From Amycolatopsis sp. cg9 (GTDB lineage Bacteria > Actinomycetota > Actinomycetes > Mycobacteriales > Pseudonocardiaceae): DNA of 64,000 nucleotides. The stretch covers positions 620,001 to 684,000 of the forward strand of contig NZ_CP166850.1 of the NCBI RefSeq assembly GCF_041346945.1, in the 5' to 3' direction. Both the position numbers and the translations under genes were made by a program. The notes beneath the pieces are model-generated. The model worked only from the letters and a program-made list of their open reading frames with translations. It was not told the origin of the DNA and ran no database searches. Below are positions 16,538-27,968 of this stretch, piece by piece (the stretch's first letter is position 1; each line of letters begins with the position of its first letter).

Positions 16538-17525
16538 CGGCCACCACCGGGGTGTCGTGCCACTGCAGGCGCGCGATGGTGTCGAGGATCCGGTCGACGT
16601 CCGGCAGCGTGTGGCGCTCCAACTTCGGCGCCGGGTACGGGATGTCGAGCCCGGTCACCCGCAGCACGGGCGCGTGCAGCTGGTGGAAGCACTGCTCGGT
16701 GACGCGCGCGACGACCTCGGCGCCGTAGCCGCCGAAGCCGGCGGCCTCGTGCACGACCACCGCGCGGCCGGTGCGGCGCACGGACGCCGTCACGGTCTCG
16801 TCGTCGAACGGGCTCAAGGAACGCAGGTCCACGACCTCGACGTCCCAGCCTTCGTCCTTCGCCGCCTCGGCGGTTTCCAGCGCGGTGGCGACCATCGGGC
16901 CGTACGCGATGAGCGTGACGTCCTTGCCGTGGCGGCGCACGACGGCCTTGTCCATGGCCGGGCCGGTGCGGGTGAACGTGACCTCTTCGCCGGACCAGTA
17001 GCGCGCCTTGGGTTCGAGGAAGACGACGGGGTCCGGCGACTCGATGGCGTCGCGGAGGAGGTCGTAGGCGTCCTGCGCGGTGCCCGGCGTGACGACGCGC
17101 AGGCCCGGCGTGTGCGTGTAGTAGGCCTCGCTGGAGTCGCAGTGGTGTTCGACGCCGCCGATGCCGCCGGCGTAGGGGATGCGGATCACCATCGGCAGCG
17201 AAAGCGCGCCGCGGGTGCGGTTGCGCAGCTTCGCCACGTGCGAGGTGATCTGCTCGAACGCCGGGTAGGCGAAGGCGTCGAACTGCATCTCGACGACCGG
17301 GCGGAACCCGCCCATGGCCATCCCGACGGCGAACCCGACGATCCCGGACTCGGCCAGCGGCGTGTCGAAGCAGCGGTTCTCGCCGAAGTCGGCGGTGATC
17401 CCGTCGGTGACCCGGAAGACCCCGCCGAGCGCGCCGACGTCCTCGCCGAAGACGAGCACCCGGTCGTCGTCCTTGAGCGCGTCCCGCAGTGCGGCGTTGA
17501 GCGCCTGCGCCATCGTGGTCGTCAT
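16530..17525 (-). CDS. bkdB: Branched-chain 2-oxoacid dehydrogenase E1 beta subunit
   Basis: The 331-residue subunit begins MTTTMAQALNAALRDALK and has VLVFGEDVGALGGVFRVT, GFAVGMAMGGFRPVVEMQF and VRRTGRAVVVHEA, all typical of the E1beta/transketolase C-domain family. Together with E1alpha it decarboxylates 2-oxo acids from Val, Leu and Ile. The ATG at 17525 overlaps the E1alpha stop by one base (TGATG), so the longer upstream reading is rejected. In actinomycetes these acyl-CoAs also feed branched fatty acids and polyketides. Confidence 0.93.
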   Translation of the reverse strand: MTTTMAQALNAALRDALKDDDRVLVFGEDVGALGGVFRVTDGITADFGENRCFDTPLAESGIVGFAVGMAMGGFRPVVEMQFDAFAYPAFEQITSHVAKLRNRTRGALSLPMVIRIPYAGGIGGVEHHCDSSEAYYTHTPGLRVVTPGTAQDAYDLLRDAIESPDPVVFLEPKARYWSGEEVTFTRTGPAMDKAVVRRHGKDVTLIAYGPMVATALETAEAAKDEGWDVEVVDLRSLSPFDDETVTASVRRTGRAVVVHEAAGFGGYGAEVVARVTEQCFHQLHAPVLRVTGLDIPYPAPKLERHTLPDVDRILDTIARLQWHDTPVVAGA

Positions 17526-18595
17526 CAGACCTCCAACTCGGCTTCGAGGGCCGCCCGCTGGGCTTCCAGCTGGCGGGTCGGCTCGGCGTAGACGTGGTCG
17601 AACAGGGACATCGGGTCGAGCTCGGGCTCGGCGTTCAGCGTGTCGCGGACGGTCTGGGCGAACTCCTCGGCTTCGGCGTGGCAAAGCTCGATTTCGGGCT
17701 CGCTCAGGGCGTTCCGGTCCTTGAGGTAGGTCTCGAGCCGTCGCAGCGGGTCCGCTTCACGCCACTTCGCGACTTCTTCGGCTTCGCGGTAGCGGGTGGC
17801 GTCGTCGGCGTTGGTGTGGGCGTCGATGCGGTAGGTGTGGGCCTCGACGAGCACCGGCCCCCGGCCTTCGCGCGCGTGCCGCACCGCGTCGTCGAGGACG
17901 GCGAGGACCGCGACGGCGTCGTTGCCGTCGACCTGCTCCGCGCGCATGCCGTAGCCGACGCCCTTGTACGCCAGCGCTTCCGCGGCGCTCTGCTTCTCGA
18001 AGGGGACGGAGATGGCGTAGCGGTTGTTCTGCACGAAGAACACCGCGGGCGCCTTGAAGACGGCGGCGAAGTTGAGCGCCTCGTGGAAGTCGCCCTCACT
18101 GGTGGCACCGTCCCCGATGAGCGCGAGCGCGACGGCGTCCTCGCCCTTCCGCTGCATCGCGTGGGCGAGCCCGGCGGCGTGCAGGGTCTGCGTGGCGAGC
18201 GGCGTGCACTGCGGCGCTACGCGCGTCTCGGCGGGGTTGTAGCCGCAGTGCGCGTCGCCGCGAAGCAGCGTCAGGACCTCGCCGGGCTTGAGACCGCGCG
18301 CGATGAGGGCGACCGAGTCGCGGTAGGTGGGGAAGAGCCAGTCGTCGTCCTGCAGCGTCAGCGCGGCGGCGACCTGGCAGGCCTCCTGGCCGGCACTGGA
18401 GGGGTAGACGGCGAGGCGGCCCTGCTTGGTGAGCGCGGTCGCCTGGACGTCGAAGCGGCGCCCCAGGACCATCAGCCGGTAAGCCGCTTTGAGCCGGTCT
18501 TCAGCCGGCTCGGCGTACCCCTCGTGCAGCTCGACGCGGCTCCCGTCCTCGGCCAGGAACCGGACCGGGGTCGCGGACGGCAGCAAGGTCTTCAC
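17525..18595 (-). CDS. bkdA: Branched-chain 2-oxoacid dehydrogenase E1 alpha subunit
   Basis: The 356-residue TPP-binding subunit shows the GDG...NN cofactor motif (ALIGDGATSEGDFHEA to FFVQNNRYA), the start region YRLMVLGRRFDVQATAL and the phosphorylation-loop-like YRIDAHTNADDATRYR. GTG 18595 was preferred because AGAGG lies about nine bases upstream. GTG codons at 18601 and 18604 are possible but overlap that site. It is the first gene of the bkd operon and diverges from an Lrp-type regulator. Confidence 0.9.
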   Translation of the reverse strand: MKTLLPSATPVRFLAEDGSRVELHEGYAEPAEDRLKAAYRLMVLGRRFDVQATALTKQGRLAVYPSSAGQEACQVAAALTLQDDDWLFPTYRDSVALIARGLKPGEVLTLLRGDAHCGYNPAETRVAPQCTPLATQTLHAAGLAHAMQRKGEDAVALALIGDGATSEGDFHEALNFAAVFKAPAVFFVQNNRYAISVPFEKQSAAEALAYKGVGYGMRAEQVDGNDAVAVLAVLDDAVRHAREGRGPVLVEAHTYRIDAHTNADDATRYREAEEVAKWREADPLRRLETYLKDRNALSEPEIELCHAEAEEFAQTVRDTLNAEPELDPMSLFDHVYAEPTRQLEAQRAALEAELEV

Positions 18596-18669
18596 GGACA
18601 CCACCTCTCGCAGACATATGATGCTGAAATGGTGGTTCTCGGCGGTGTTGTGTTCAAGGGTTCGGCGAA
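18596..18669. promoter_or_regulatory. Divergent bkd/Lrp-type regulator promoter region
   Basis: The 74-base gap is AT-richer than its surroundings and contains CATATGATG (a possible -10 for the bkd operon on the minus strand). Lrp-type activators of bkd genes bind such gaps. No clear palindrome was seen, as Lrp sites are degenerate. Confidence 0.4.
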
Positions 18670-19203
18670 ATGAGCGACAAACAGTCGTCTTCGGGGTCAC
18701 CTGGAGACCAAACGTCCACGGGTGGCCTGACTCACGGCGGCCTGCCGGGACGAACGGCACCGGCGTTGGACGACGTCGATCGCGCGATGCTGGCGGAGCT
18801 GTCGGCGGACGGCCGCCTGGCGGTCCGTGCCCTGGCGGAGAAGCTGCACGTTTCGCGCACGAACGCTTACGCACGGTTGGAAAGACTGCTGGCGGAGGGC
18901 GTGATCACGGGTTTCGGCGCCCGCATCGACCCGCGCCGCGCGGGACTGGGGACGTCGGCGTACATCATGGTGACGGTCGAGCAGACGTCATGGCGGACGA
19001 TGGCGACGGATCTGCACGAGATCCCGTACGTCGACCACGTGGCCCTGGTGGGCGGGGACTTCGACATCCTGCTGCTGGTCCGGACACCGGACAACCAGAC
19101 GCTGCGCGACGTGGTGCTGGAGCGGCTGCAGGCCTTGGAGGGGGTGCGGTCGACGCGGACCTGGCTGATCTTCGAGGAACTCCCCGGATCGGTGCTGAGC
19201 TGA
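18670..19203 (+). CDS. bkdR: Lrp/AsnC family regulator of bkd genes
   Basis: The 177-residue protein has a polar N-terminal extension of about 30 residues, a winged helix (DVDRAMLAELSADGRLAVRA, then HVSRTNAYARLERL) and a C-terminal RAM ligand domain (YVDHVALVGGDFDILLLVRT). Divergent placement next to bkdA, as in Pseudomonas and streptomycetes, makes it the likely branched-chain amino acid sensor. The symbol follows this context and is not proven. Confidence 0.85.
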   Translation: MSDKQSSSGSPGDQTSTGGLTHGGLPGRTAPALDDVDRAMLAELSADGRLAVRALAEKLHVSRTNAYARLERLLAEGVITGFGARIDPRRAGLGTSAYIMVTVEQTSWRTMATDLHEIPYVDHVALVGGDFDILLLVRTPDNQTLRDVVLERLQALEGVRSTRTWLIFEELPGSVLS

Positions 19204-19218
19204 CCTACGCTGCCGACC

Positions 19219-19704
19219 ATGACCGGCTACACCTGCACGAGCTGCGGCGAGCACCACGAAGAACTCCCCTTCGCCTACAGCGCACCCGCGCCGGCCTTCT
19301 GGCGGGACGATCCCGCCGACGTGCTCGAACCCGAACGCTGCGTCATCGGCGGCGAGCACTACTTCCTCCGCGGCCGCCTGGTCCTGCCGGTCCTCGACGC
19401 CGGTGAAGACTTCGAGTGGGGTGCCTGGGTCTCCGTCAGCAAGGACAACTTCTTCCGCGCCGAAGAACTCTGGGACAGCCCGCGCCGCACGGCCGAACCG
19501 CCGTACTTCGGGTGGCTCGCGACCGAATTGCCCGGGTACGAGCCGGGGACCCTCAACCTCAAGACCAACCTGCACACCCGCCCGCCCGGGGAGCGGCCGC
19601 TGATCGAGGTGGAACCGACCGGGCACCCGCTCGCCGTCGAGCAGCGGGACGGGATCACGCTGATCCGGGTCCAGGCCGTCGCCGAACTGCTCCGGCACTC
19701 CTGA
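19219..19704 (+). CDS. DUF2199 family protein
   Basis: The 161-residue cytosolic protein starts MTGYTCTSCGEHHEELPFAY, with a CxxCG pair and following His that could bind zinc, and contains LPGYEPGTLNLKTNLHTRPPG, a family-typical stretch. DUF2199 proteins are common in actinobacteria and have no known function. It starts 15 bases after the Lrp gene on the same strand, so it may be co-transcribed, but a link to branched-chain metabolism is not evident. Confidence 0.8.
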   Translation: MTGYTCTSCGEHHEELPFAYSAPAPAFWRDDPADVLEPERCVIGGEHYFLRGRLVLPVLDAGEDFEWGAWVSVSKDNFFRAEELWDSPRRTAEPPYFGWLATELPGYEPGTLNLKTNLHTRPPGERPLIEVEPTGHPLAVEQRDGITLIRVQAVAELLRHS

Positions 19705-19877
19705 CGAACGGGCAAAACCCTTGCCCGCCAGCACCCTTGTACTTCACCGCCACAGCGACTAGATGTGATCCCGTCGCCGCCCGACTCTTATTTTATGTCG
19801 AGAAATAACTACCCCGAAACCTATTGACGTCGCTCGCTCGCCCGGTGAGGATCGGCCGGTCCGCCGTTCATCGCAGA

Positions 19878-22535
<2,658 letters not shown>

Positions 22536-22542
22536 GTACCGG

Positions 22543-22573
22543 CCGGGCCGGGAGCGACCAGCTCCCGGCCCGG
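22543..22573 (+). terminator. Strong terminator after GH3 gene
   Basis: CCGGGCCGGGAGC (22543-22555) and GCTCCCGGCCCGG (22561-22573) form a perfect 13-base stem with a GACCA loop, followed by TTCCTTT. It is placed eight bases after the stop. Confidence 0.88.
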
Positions 22574-22587
22574 TTCCTTTCACGGTT

Positions 22588-23010
22588 CTACGCGCTGACT
22601 TTCGTGTGCTCCGTCAGCAATGCTTGGGCCAGCCGCCTTGCCCACGCGGCCGCCGCCAAGAGCTCGCCCGCACTCAGCTTCGTCCACGCCACCATGATCG
22701 TGTCGACCTGATCGAGCCGCAGGCCACACCCGCTCAAGAACAGTCGCACCTGACCCGGACCGGTCGGCAGCCCGGTTCGCCCGGACGCGACCAGGTTGTA
22801 CGCGGAACTGCGTGCGATGGACGTTTTTGCCGCCACCTGCCCGGCAGTCAGCCCTGAACGGTCGAGAACGAGGCGCAGCGTTCCCAGGAATTCCGGAACG
22901 GTGGCCGGGGTCAGTTCGCTCGGTCGCAGGACGACTCTCTGCGTGGAACTGAAAGTATCCGGCCCCCGGTCGGTGACCGAAGTACGCCGCAACTCGAGGC
23001 CGTTGATCAC
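22588..23010 (-). CDS. XRE-like helix-turn-helix regulator, small
   Basis: The 140-residue protein has a helix-turn-helix (TLRLVLDRSGLTAGQVAAKT then SIARSSAYNLVASGRTGLP) followed by GQVRLFLSGCGLRLDQVDT and a C-terminal helical tail with KLSAGELLAAAAWARRLAQAL. This resembles small XRE-type regulators seen in Pseudonocardiaceae. GTG 23010 is a tentative start; the reading frame is open further upstream but becomes unlike protein. Target genes are unknown; the small membrane ORF upstream may be its partner. Confidence 0.6.
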   Translation of the reverse strand: MINGLELRRTSVTDRGPDTFSSTQRVVLRPSELTPATVPEFLGTLRLVLDRSGLTAGQVAAKTSIARSSAYNLVASGRTGLPTGPGQVRLFLSGCGLRLDQVDTIMVAWTKLSAGELLAAAAWARRLAQALLTEHTKVSA

Positions 23011-23051
23011 CCCAGAACGACTCCAGGGCAGTCGACGACCCGCGGGCGGCC

Positions 23052-23303
23052 TCACATGTCCCCCGCCGATTCGACCACCGGGCGAAACACTCGGACATAC
23101 ATGTTCAGCGTCACGGAAATCCCCGCTACGCCACCCTCCGCTGACAAGCCGAGCGCGGTGAGGCTCGCCATGAGAAAAGGAAGGTAATTCCTGCAGAGCA
23201 AGGTAGAGCCGACTCCGAGCAACAGCAATCCGATCCGGATGGTTGCGTTCGGAAGATCGCCTGCGACGAGTGCGCACGGCCGGTACCGCTTTCCCACCAT
23301 CAT
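23052..23303 (-). CDS. Small putative membrane protein
   Basis: The 83-residue ORF starts at ATG 23303 or 23300, preceded by GGGAGA, and overlaps the stop of the tiny upstream ORF as TGATG. It has one or two hydrophobic stretches (IRIGLLLLGVGSTLLC, LPFLMASLTALGL). No family was recognised. It lies in a region with lower G+C and weaker codon bias than the flanks. Confidence 0.45.
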   Translation of the reverse strand: MMVGKRYRPCALVAGDLPNATIRIGLLLLGVGSTLLCRNYLPFLMASLTALGLSAEGGVAGISVTLNMYVRVFRPVVESAGDM

Positions 23304-23515
23304 CAGTCTCCCGGATGTGCAGCACCCCGGGTGCCCGGGATGACGGTCCAGTCGGTGAAGTCGGAGACGCCGGGTCTCTCGTCCGACGCGAGGTGGCACT
23401 CGGCGACGGACGCTTCCCACCTGGAGGGCACCGCACCAGCGGGATCGAAACAGGCGCACAATTCCGGTATATACCAGTATTGCGAGACCGGCGTAGCTCT
23501 GGTTGCATGCAACAC
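23303..23515 (-). CDS. Tiny ORF coupled to small membrane protein (uncertain)
   Basis: About 70 residues from a GTG at 23515, containing SQYWYIPELCACFDPAGAV and SDFTDWTVIPGT, with a protein-like composition (Trp, Tyr, Cys, Asp). Its TGA overlaps the next ATG. No ribosome site is evident, so the start is a guess and it could be a gene remnant. The region 23516-23611 upstream holds no other supported gene. Confidence 0.3.
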   Translation of the reverse strand: MLHATRATPVSQYWYIPELCACFDPAGAVPSRWEASVAECHLASDERPGVSDFTDWTVIPGTRGAAHPGD

Positions 23516-23611
23516 GGGCGCGGACACGGTCCGCCCACGTTCCGGGTGTCGAGACGGTGAAGTCGGAGCACGGAACTCGGATGGAGGCCGGTGGCACGGC
23601 GCTCCATCACC

Positions 23612-23650
23612 CGAAGCCTCGGCGGTCCGAACCGGATCACCGAGGCTTCG
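23612..23650 (-). terminator. Hairpin after the sugar ABC operon
   Basis: CGAAGCCTCGG (23612-23622) and CCGAGGCTTCG (23640-23650) form a perfect 11-base stem with a 17-base loop, 14 bases beyond the stop of the ATPase gene. Confidence 0.6.
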
Positions 23651-23664
23651 ATCCCTGGAATGCG

Positions 23665-25086
23665 TCAGCCGCTCGCGTTCATCGCCACGCTCAACGCCCG
23701 CTCGGACAGCTCCGTCCGGGTCAGCCGCGCCACCACCCGGCCGCGCTGGAACACCAGTACCCGGTCGCAGAGCTCGCACAGCTCCGCCAGGTCCGTCGAC
23801 GCCAGCACGACCGGCTTGCCCGCCGCCGCCAGCGAAGAGATCACCGCGTGCATCTCCGCTCGCGCGCCGACGTCGACGCCGCGGGTCGGGTCGTCCAGCA
23901 CCAGGAGCCGGAGGTTGACCTCGAGCCACTTCGCGAAGACCACCTTCTGCTGGTTGCCGCCCGAAAGACCGGCCACGAGGTCGTCCGGGGCGCCACGGAT
24001 CCGCAGCCGCTCGATGTGGCGGCGGGCGGCCGCGCGGTGGGCTTCGCGGCGCAGCCACCGGCCGCCGCGGCCGGCGCCGAGCCAGGTGGCCGCGCTGGTG
24101 TTGAGCCACACCGGCTGGTCGAGCATCAGGCCGTAGCGCTTCCGGTCGCTGGGGACGAACGCGATCCCGGCCCGGACCGCGGCGCGGACCGAACGCGGCG
24201 CGGGACGGCCCCCGATGTGGATCCGGCCGGGGCCCGGTGCCCGGCCGGACAGCGCCGCCAGCACCTCGAGGTGTCCCGCGCCCTGGAGTCCCGCGAGTCC
24301 GACGATCTCGCCCTCCGCCACGGCGAACGCGGGCTCCTCGACCACGACCGCCGGCGGCCGGTGCCGGGGCGAAGGCCGCTCCGCGACGGAACCGACCAGC
24401 CGCTCCCCCAGCATCGCCTCGACCACGCCGTGGAGGTCCACCGACGCCCGCGCCACACCGGCCAGCACCACGTGGCCGTCGCGCAGCACGGTGATCCGCG
24501 AAGCGATCCGCAGCACCTCCTCCAGGAAGTGCGACACGTACACCACGGCGACGCCCCGCGAGACCAGCTTGCGCAGCACCGCCATCAGCCGCTCGACGGC
24601 GTCGGCGGGCAGCGCCGACGTCGGCTCGTCGAGGATCAGCACCGCCGGGTTCCGCAGCAGCGCCCGGCCGATCTCGAGCAGCTGCCGGTCCGCCAGCGAC
24701 AGCGACCCGGCCCGGGCGTCCGGGGACACGTCCAGTCCCAGCTCGGCCAGCACCGGCGCCGCGAGCGAAGCCAGCCGTCGCCGGTTGAGCAGGAACAGGT
24801 TCTCCAGCACCGTCAGGTCCGGGAACACCGCCAGCTCCTGCGCCACCAGCGCGACCCCGCGGCCGACCGCGTCGCGAGCGGACGAGAACGCCACCGGCGA
24901 ACCACCGAGCGACAGCGATCCCGCGTCCGGCCGGAGCACGCCCGAAAGGATCTTGACCAAAGTGGACTTGCCGGCGCCGTTCTCGCCGACCACGGCGTGC
25001 ACCTCGCCCGGCGTCACCGCGATGTCCACTTCGGACAGTGCGGTGACGCCGCCGTAGCGCCGGGTCAGGCCGGTCGCGCGCAGCAC
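23665..25086 (-). CDS. Sugar ABC transporter ATP-binding protein (RbsA-type, double ATPase)
   Basis: The 473-residue protein contains two ABC modules. The first has Walker A GENGAGKST, a degenerate signature (LSLADRQ) and Walker B AVLILDEPTSAL. The second lacks a clear Walker A, keeps LSGGNQQKVVFAKWLE and has LLVLDDPTRGVDVGARAE, as in RbsA/MglA proteins. It energises uptake of a monosaccharide or polyol with the adjacent periplasmic-type binding lipoprotein and permease. It starts one base after the binding-protein stop. Confidence 0.9.
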   Translation of the reverse strand: MLRATGLTRRYGGVTALSEVDIAVTPGEVHAVVGENGAGKSTLVKILSGVLRPDAGSLSLGGSPVAFSSARDAVGRGVALVAQELAVFPDLTVLENLFLLNRRRLASLAAPVLAELGLDVSPDARAGSLSLADRQLLEIGRALLRNPAVLILDEPTSALPADAVERLMAVLRKLVSRGVAVVYVSHFLEEVLRIASRITVLRDGHVVLAGVARASVDLHGVVEAMLGERLVGSVAERPSPRHRPPAVVVEEPAFAVAEGEIVGLAGLQGAGHLEVLAALSGRAPGPGRIHIGGRPAPRSVRAAVRAGIAFVPSDRKRYGLMLDQPVWLNTSAATWLGAGRGGRWLRREAHRAAARRHIERLRIRGAPDDLVAGLSGGNQQKVVFAKWLEVNLRLLVLDDPTRGVDVGARAEMHAVISSLAAAGKPVVLASTDLAELCELCDRVLVFQRGRVVARLTRTELSERALSVAMNASG

Positions 25087-25087
25087 G

Positions 25088-26128
25088 TCAGCGGGCCTCG
25101 GCCAGCGGCCGCACCAGGGCCGCCGGGTTCGCCAGGATCCGGTCGATCTCGGGCTTGTAGAAGTCGTACGCGGCCTGCGTCGACGTCTGCCGCTTGATGA
25201 CCGCGTCGATGTTCGACGAGTCGACGACCAGGCCCGGCATCCGCAACCAGCCCTGCGGCAACGGTTTCTTCTCCTTGACCGAGCGGATCAGCAAGGCCGT
25301 CACGACGTAGCCCTTGAGGAAGTGCTCGGGGTCGACGGTGACGAAGTCGAGGCCGTCCTTGACGCCCTGCAACGTCTTCGCGTCGACGTCCGCGCCCGCG
25401 ACGAGGTACTTGCCGTTCTCCGTCTGCTTGATCTTCGCCAGGTCGTAGCTGTCCGCGTCGCCGACGCCGAGGAACGCCAGCGCGCCCGGGTTCGCGTGCA
25501 CCAAAGCCGCCCACGCGCCGTAGTTCTGGTTGGGGTCGCTGTAGGTCTGGAACGGGCCGAGCACCTTGATGCCGGGCGCCTTGGCGTTCAGCGTCTCCTT
25601 GATGCCGCGGGCGCGGCTGTCCAGCACCGGCGTGCCCGGGTTCGGGACGCCGACCACGACCGTCCCGGAAGGGTTGGCGGGTAGACGCTTCAGCAGTTCC
25701 GAAGCGAGCTGCACCCCGAGGTCGTGGTTGTCGTTGCCGACGTAGAACGTGATCTTGCTGCCGTCGGTGGGCGCGGTGTCCAGCGCGACCACCGGGACGC
25801 CGCGGTCGATCGCGGTCGCGGCCGGGCGGGTGAAGATCGGCGGGTCGAGGTTCTCCAGCACCACGCCGTCCGGGTTGGTCTGCGTGAGGTTGGTGAACAG
25901 CTGCTGCTCGGCGGGGCCGTCGGTGTTGGGCGGCCCGACCGCCTTGAAGTCGACGCCACCCTCGTGCCGCGCCGCCGTTTCCGCGCCCTCGACCATCTCG
26001 TGGGCGAAGTTGAGGCTGATGTTCGCCACGGCGATGCCCATCTTGAGGGTGCCGCCGGACTGCCCTGAGCTACCGCACGCGGTCGCGGTCAGGCACGCGA
26101 TCAGGGCCAGGATCGGGATGCGTTTCAC
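25088..26128 (-). CDS. Sugar ABC transporter substrate-binding lipoprotein (RbsB-type)
   Basis: The 346-residue protein has a lipoprotein signal (VKRIPILALIACLTATACGS, Cys lipobox about residue 18) and a periplasmic-binding-protein fold with FTNLTQTNPDGVVLENLDPP and GVPVVALDTAPTDGSKITFY. GTG 26128 follows a GGAG site. It overlaps the permease 3' end by 59 bases in another frame, which is unusually long. The ligand is probably a sugar or sugar alcohol, not decidable from sequence. Confidence 0.88.
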   Translation of the reverse strand: MKRIPILALIACLTATACGSSGQSGGTLKMGIAVANISLNFAHEMVEGAETAARHEGGVDFKAVGPPNTDGPAEQQLFTNLTQTNPDGVVLENLDPPIFTRPAATAIDRGVPVVALDTAPTDGSKITFYVGNDNHDLGVQLASELLKRLPANPSGTVVVGVPNPGTPVLDSRARGIKETLNAKAPGIKVLGPFQTYSDPNQNYGAWAALVHANPGALAFLGVGDADSYDLAKIKQTENGKYLVAGADVDAKTLQGVKDGLDFVTVDPEHFLKGYVVTALLIRSVKEKKPLPQGWLRMPGLVVDSSNIDAVIKRQTSTQAAYDFYKPEIDRILANPAALVRPLAEAR

Positions 26129-27119
26129 GGGATCTCCTCGGGAAGAGGCCACGGCCGCGCGTGCGGCGCAGCACGCTGTCGAAGGCGACGGCGAGCAGGA
26201 TCACCGCGCCGGTGGCGAACGTCGTCCAGTTGATCGGCACCTGCAGGAACACCAGGCTGGCGGCGACGGTGGTGAGGATGAGGTTCCCGAGCACCGCGCC
26301 GGGCACCGAACCGCGCCCGCCGGCGAGCGGGGTGCCGCCGATGATGCAGGCGGCGATGGCGGTCAGCTCGTAGCCGTTGCCGACCGTCGGGTCGCCCGCG
26401 GTGAAGAACGCCAGGCCGAGCACGGCCGCGACGCCGCCCATGAACCCGGACAGGCCGAGCGCGGCGATCCGCGTCCGGGCGATCGGCAGGCCGCTGAACT
26501 CGGCGGCGTCCGGGTTGGACCCGACGGCCCGCACCCGGGCCCCGAACCGGGTCCGGGTGAACACGACCGTGAGCACGGCGGTCAGGGCGAGCAGCACCCA
26601 GACCGACGTCGGCACGCCGGCCAGCTCGCCGCCGAGCACGGCGAAGAACGCGTGGTCCAGGGGCAGGCCGCTGATCTGCTTGCCGTCGGCCAGCGCGAGC
26701 GCGGCGCCGCGGAACAGCAGCGCGGCGGCGAGGGTGACGATGAACGAGGGCAGCCGCAGGAACGTCGTGATCGCGCCGTTGAGGCAGCCGAGCGCGGTCG
26801 CGACGAGCAGGATCGCGGGCAGCGCGAGCCACGGCGACCAGCCGGCCCGGATCAGCACCGCGCCCAGCACGATCCCCAGCGCGTACTGCCCGCCGAGGGA
26901 CAGGTCGACCTCGCGCATCGCCAGCGGGAACACCATCCCGCAGGCCATCAGGCCGACGTAGACCGAGCTCTGCGCGGTCGAAAGCAGGTTGACCGGGCGC
27001 AGGAAGTCCGGGTGCGCCAGCCCGACGACGACCACCAGGACGACCAGGACCAGCACCACCCCGAGCTCGTCGCGCACGACGTGCCGGTACCACGGGCGCG
27101 GGGCGGTGTCGGCGGACAT
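26070..27119 (-). CDS. Sugar ABC transporter permease (RbsC-type)
   Basis: The 349-residue membrane protein has 8-10 hydrophobic segments and the RbsC-family motifs LSLGGQYALGIVLGAVLI, LNGAITTFLRLPSFIVTLAA and GNGYELTAIAACIIGGTPLAGG. ATG 27119 begins MSADTAPRPWYRHVVRD. The tail after DSVLRRTRGRGLFP is unusually charged and Pro/Asp-rich, where the frame runs over the start of the next gene. It is first in the transport operon and diverges from the SDR gene. Confidence 0.88.
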   Translation of the reverse strand: MSADTAPRPWYRHVVRDELGVVLVLVVLVVVVGLAHPDFLRPVNLLSTAQSSVYVGLMACGMVFPLAMREVDLSLGGQYALGIVLGAVLIRAGWSPWLALPAILLVATALGCLNGAITTFLRLPSFIVTLAAALLFRGAALALADGKQISGLPLDHAFFAVLGGELAGVPTSVWVLLALTAVLTVVFTRTRFGARVRAVGSNPDAAEFSGLPIARTRIAALGLSGFMGGVAAVLGLAFFTAGDPTVGNGYELTAIAACIIGGTPLAGGRGSVPGAVLGNLILTTVAASLVFLQVPINWTTFATGAVILLAVAFDSVLRRTRGRGLFPRRSRETHPDPGPDRVPDRDRVR

Positions 27120-27224
27120 AGCCGCGAAGGTCACCAGCCCGTCACCGGTTCGGCAAGACGCGCGTTTCGGTGGGTGAAACGGCGGCCTTGCCCGCGGACC
27201 GGGCCGGCCGCCAGGCTGCCGGCC

Positions 27225-27968
27225 ATGCCGTCCAGCAGCCGGGTCGCCGTGGTCACCGGGGCCGCCAACGGGCTCGGCCAGGAGTTCTCCGTCGCCCTCG
27301 CCGGGCTCGGCCACCGCGTGGCCGGTTGGGACATCGAGAACCAGGCCGAGACGTCCGCGCGGGTGATCGCCGCGGGCGGGGAGTTCCTGCCGGTGACCGT
27401 CGACGTGACGCACCCGGTGGCCGTCGAGGCGGCGGTGGAGCAGGTCGTCGACGCGTTCGGCGCACTGCACATCGTCGTCAACAACGCCGGGATCTACCCG
27501 CCGATCGCCTTCGAAGAGACCACTGTGGACGATTGGCGCGCGGTCCTGCGGCTGAACCTGGAAGGCCCGTTCCTGGTCACCAGCGCCGCGCTGCCGCACC
27601 TGCGGGCGGCCGGCTGGGGCCGGGTCGTGAACATCGTGTCCGCGGTCGTCTTCCTCGGCCCGCCGGACCTGGTCGCCTACACGACCTCCAAGGCGGGGCT
27701 GGTCGGGTTCACCCGCTCGCTGGCCGCCGCCGTCGGCGCGGACGGCATCACGGTGAACGCCATCTCCCCCGGGCTGACATCGACCGCGACCGCCGCGCGG
27801 ACGACCGGCGCGGGCGGCGGCTTCGAGCGGGTCCGCGCGCGGCAGGTCGTGCCCCGCACGGAACGCCCGGCGGACCTGGTCTCGACGCTGCGGTACGTGT
27901 GCGACGAGGGCAGCGGGTTCCTCACCGGCCAGACGCTCAACGTCGACGGCGGTTCGGCGTTCCACTGA
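27225..27968 (+). CDS. Short-chain dehydrogenase/reductase
   Basis: The 247-residue NAD(P)-dependent enzyme has the cofactor motif VVTGAANGLGQEF, the NNAG motif (HIVVNNAGIYPP), and the catalytic Ser-Tyr-Lys set (SAVVFLGPPDLVAYTTSKAG). It ends GQTLNVDGGSAFH as usual for the classical SDR family. The divergent sugar transporter and downstream oxidoreductase suggest it oxidises the imported sugar or polyol. Substrate unknown. Its stop lies inside a short tandem repeat. Confidence 0.88.
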   Translation: MPSSSRVAVVTGAANGLGQEFSVALAGLGHRVAGWDIENQAETSARVIAAGGEFLPVTVDVTHPVAVEAAVEQVVDAFGALHIVVNNAGIYPPIAFEETTVDDWRAVLRLNLEGPFLVTSAALPHLRAAGWGRVVNIVSAVVFLGPPDLVAYTTSKAGLVGFTRSLAAAVGADGITVNAISPGLTSTATAARTTGAGGGFERVRARQVVPRTERPADLVSTLRYVCDEGSGFLTGQTLNVDGGSAFH

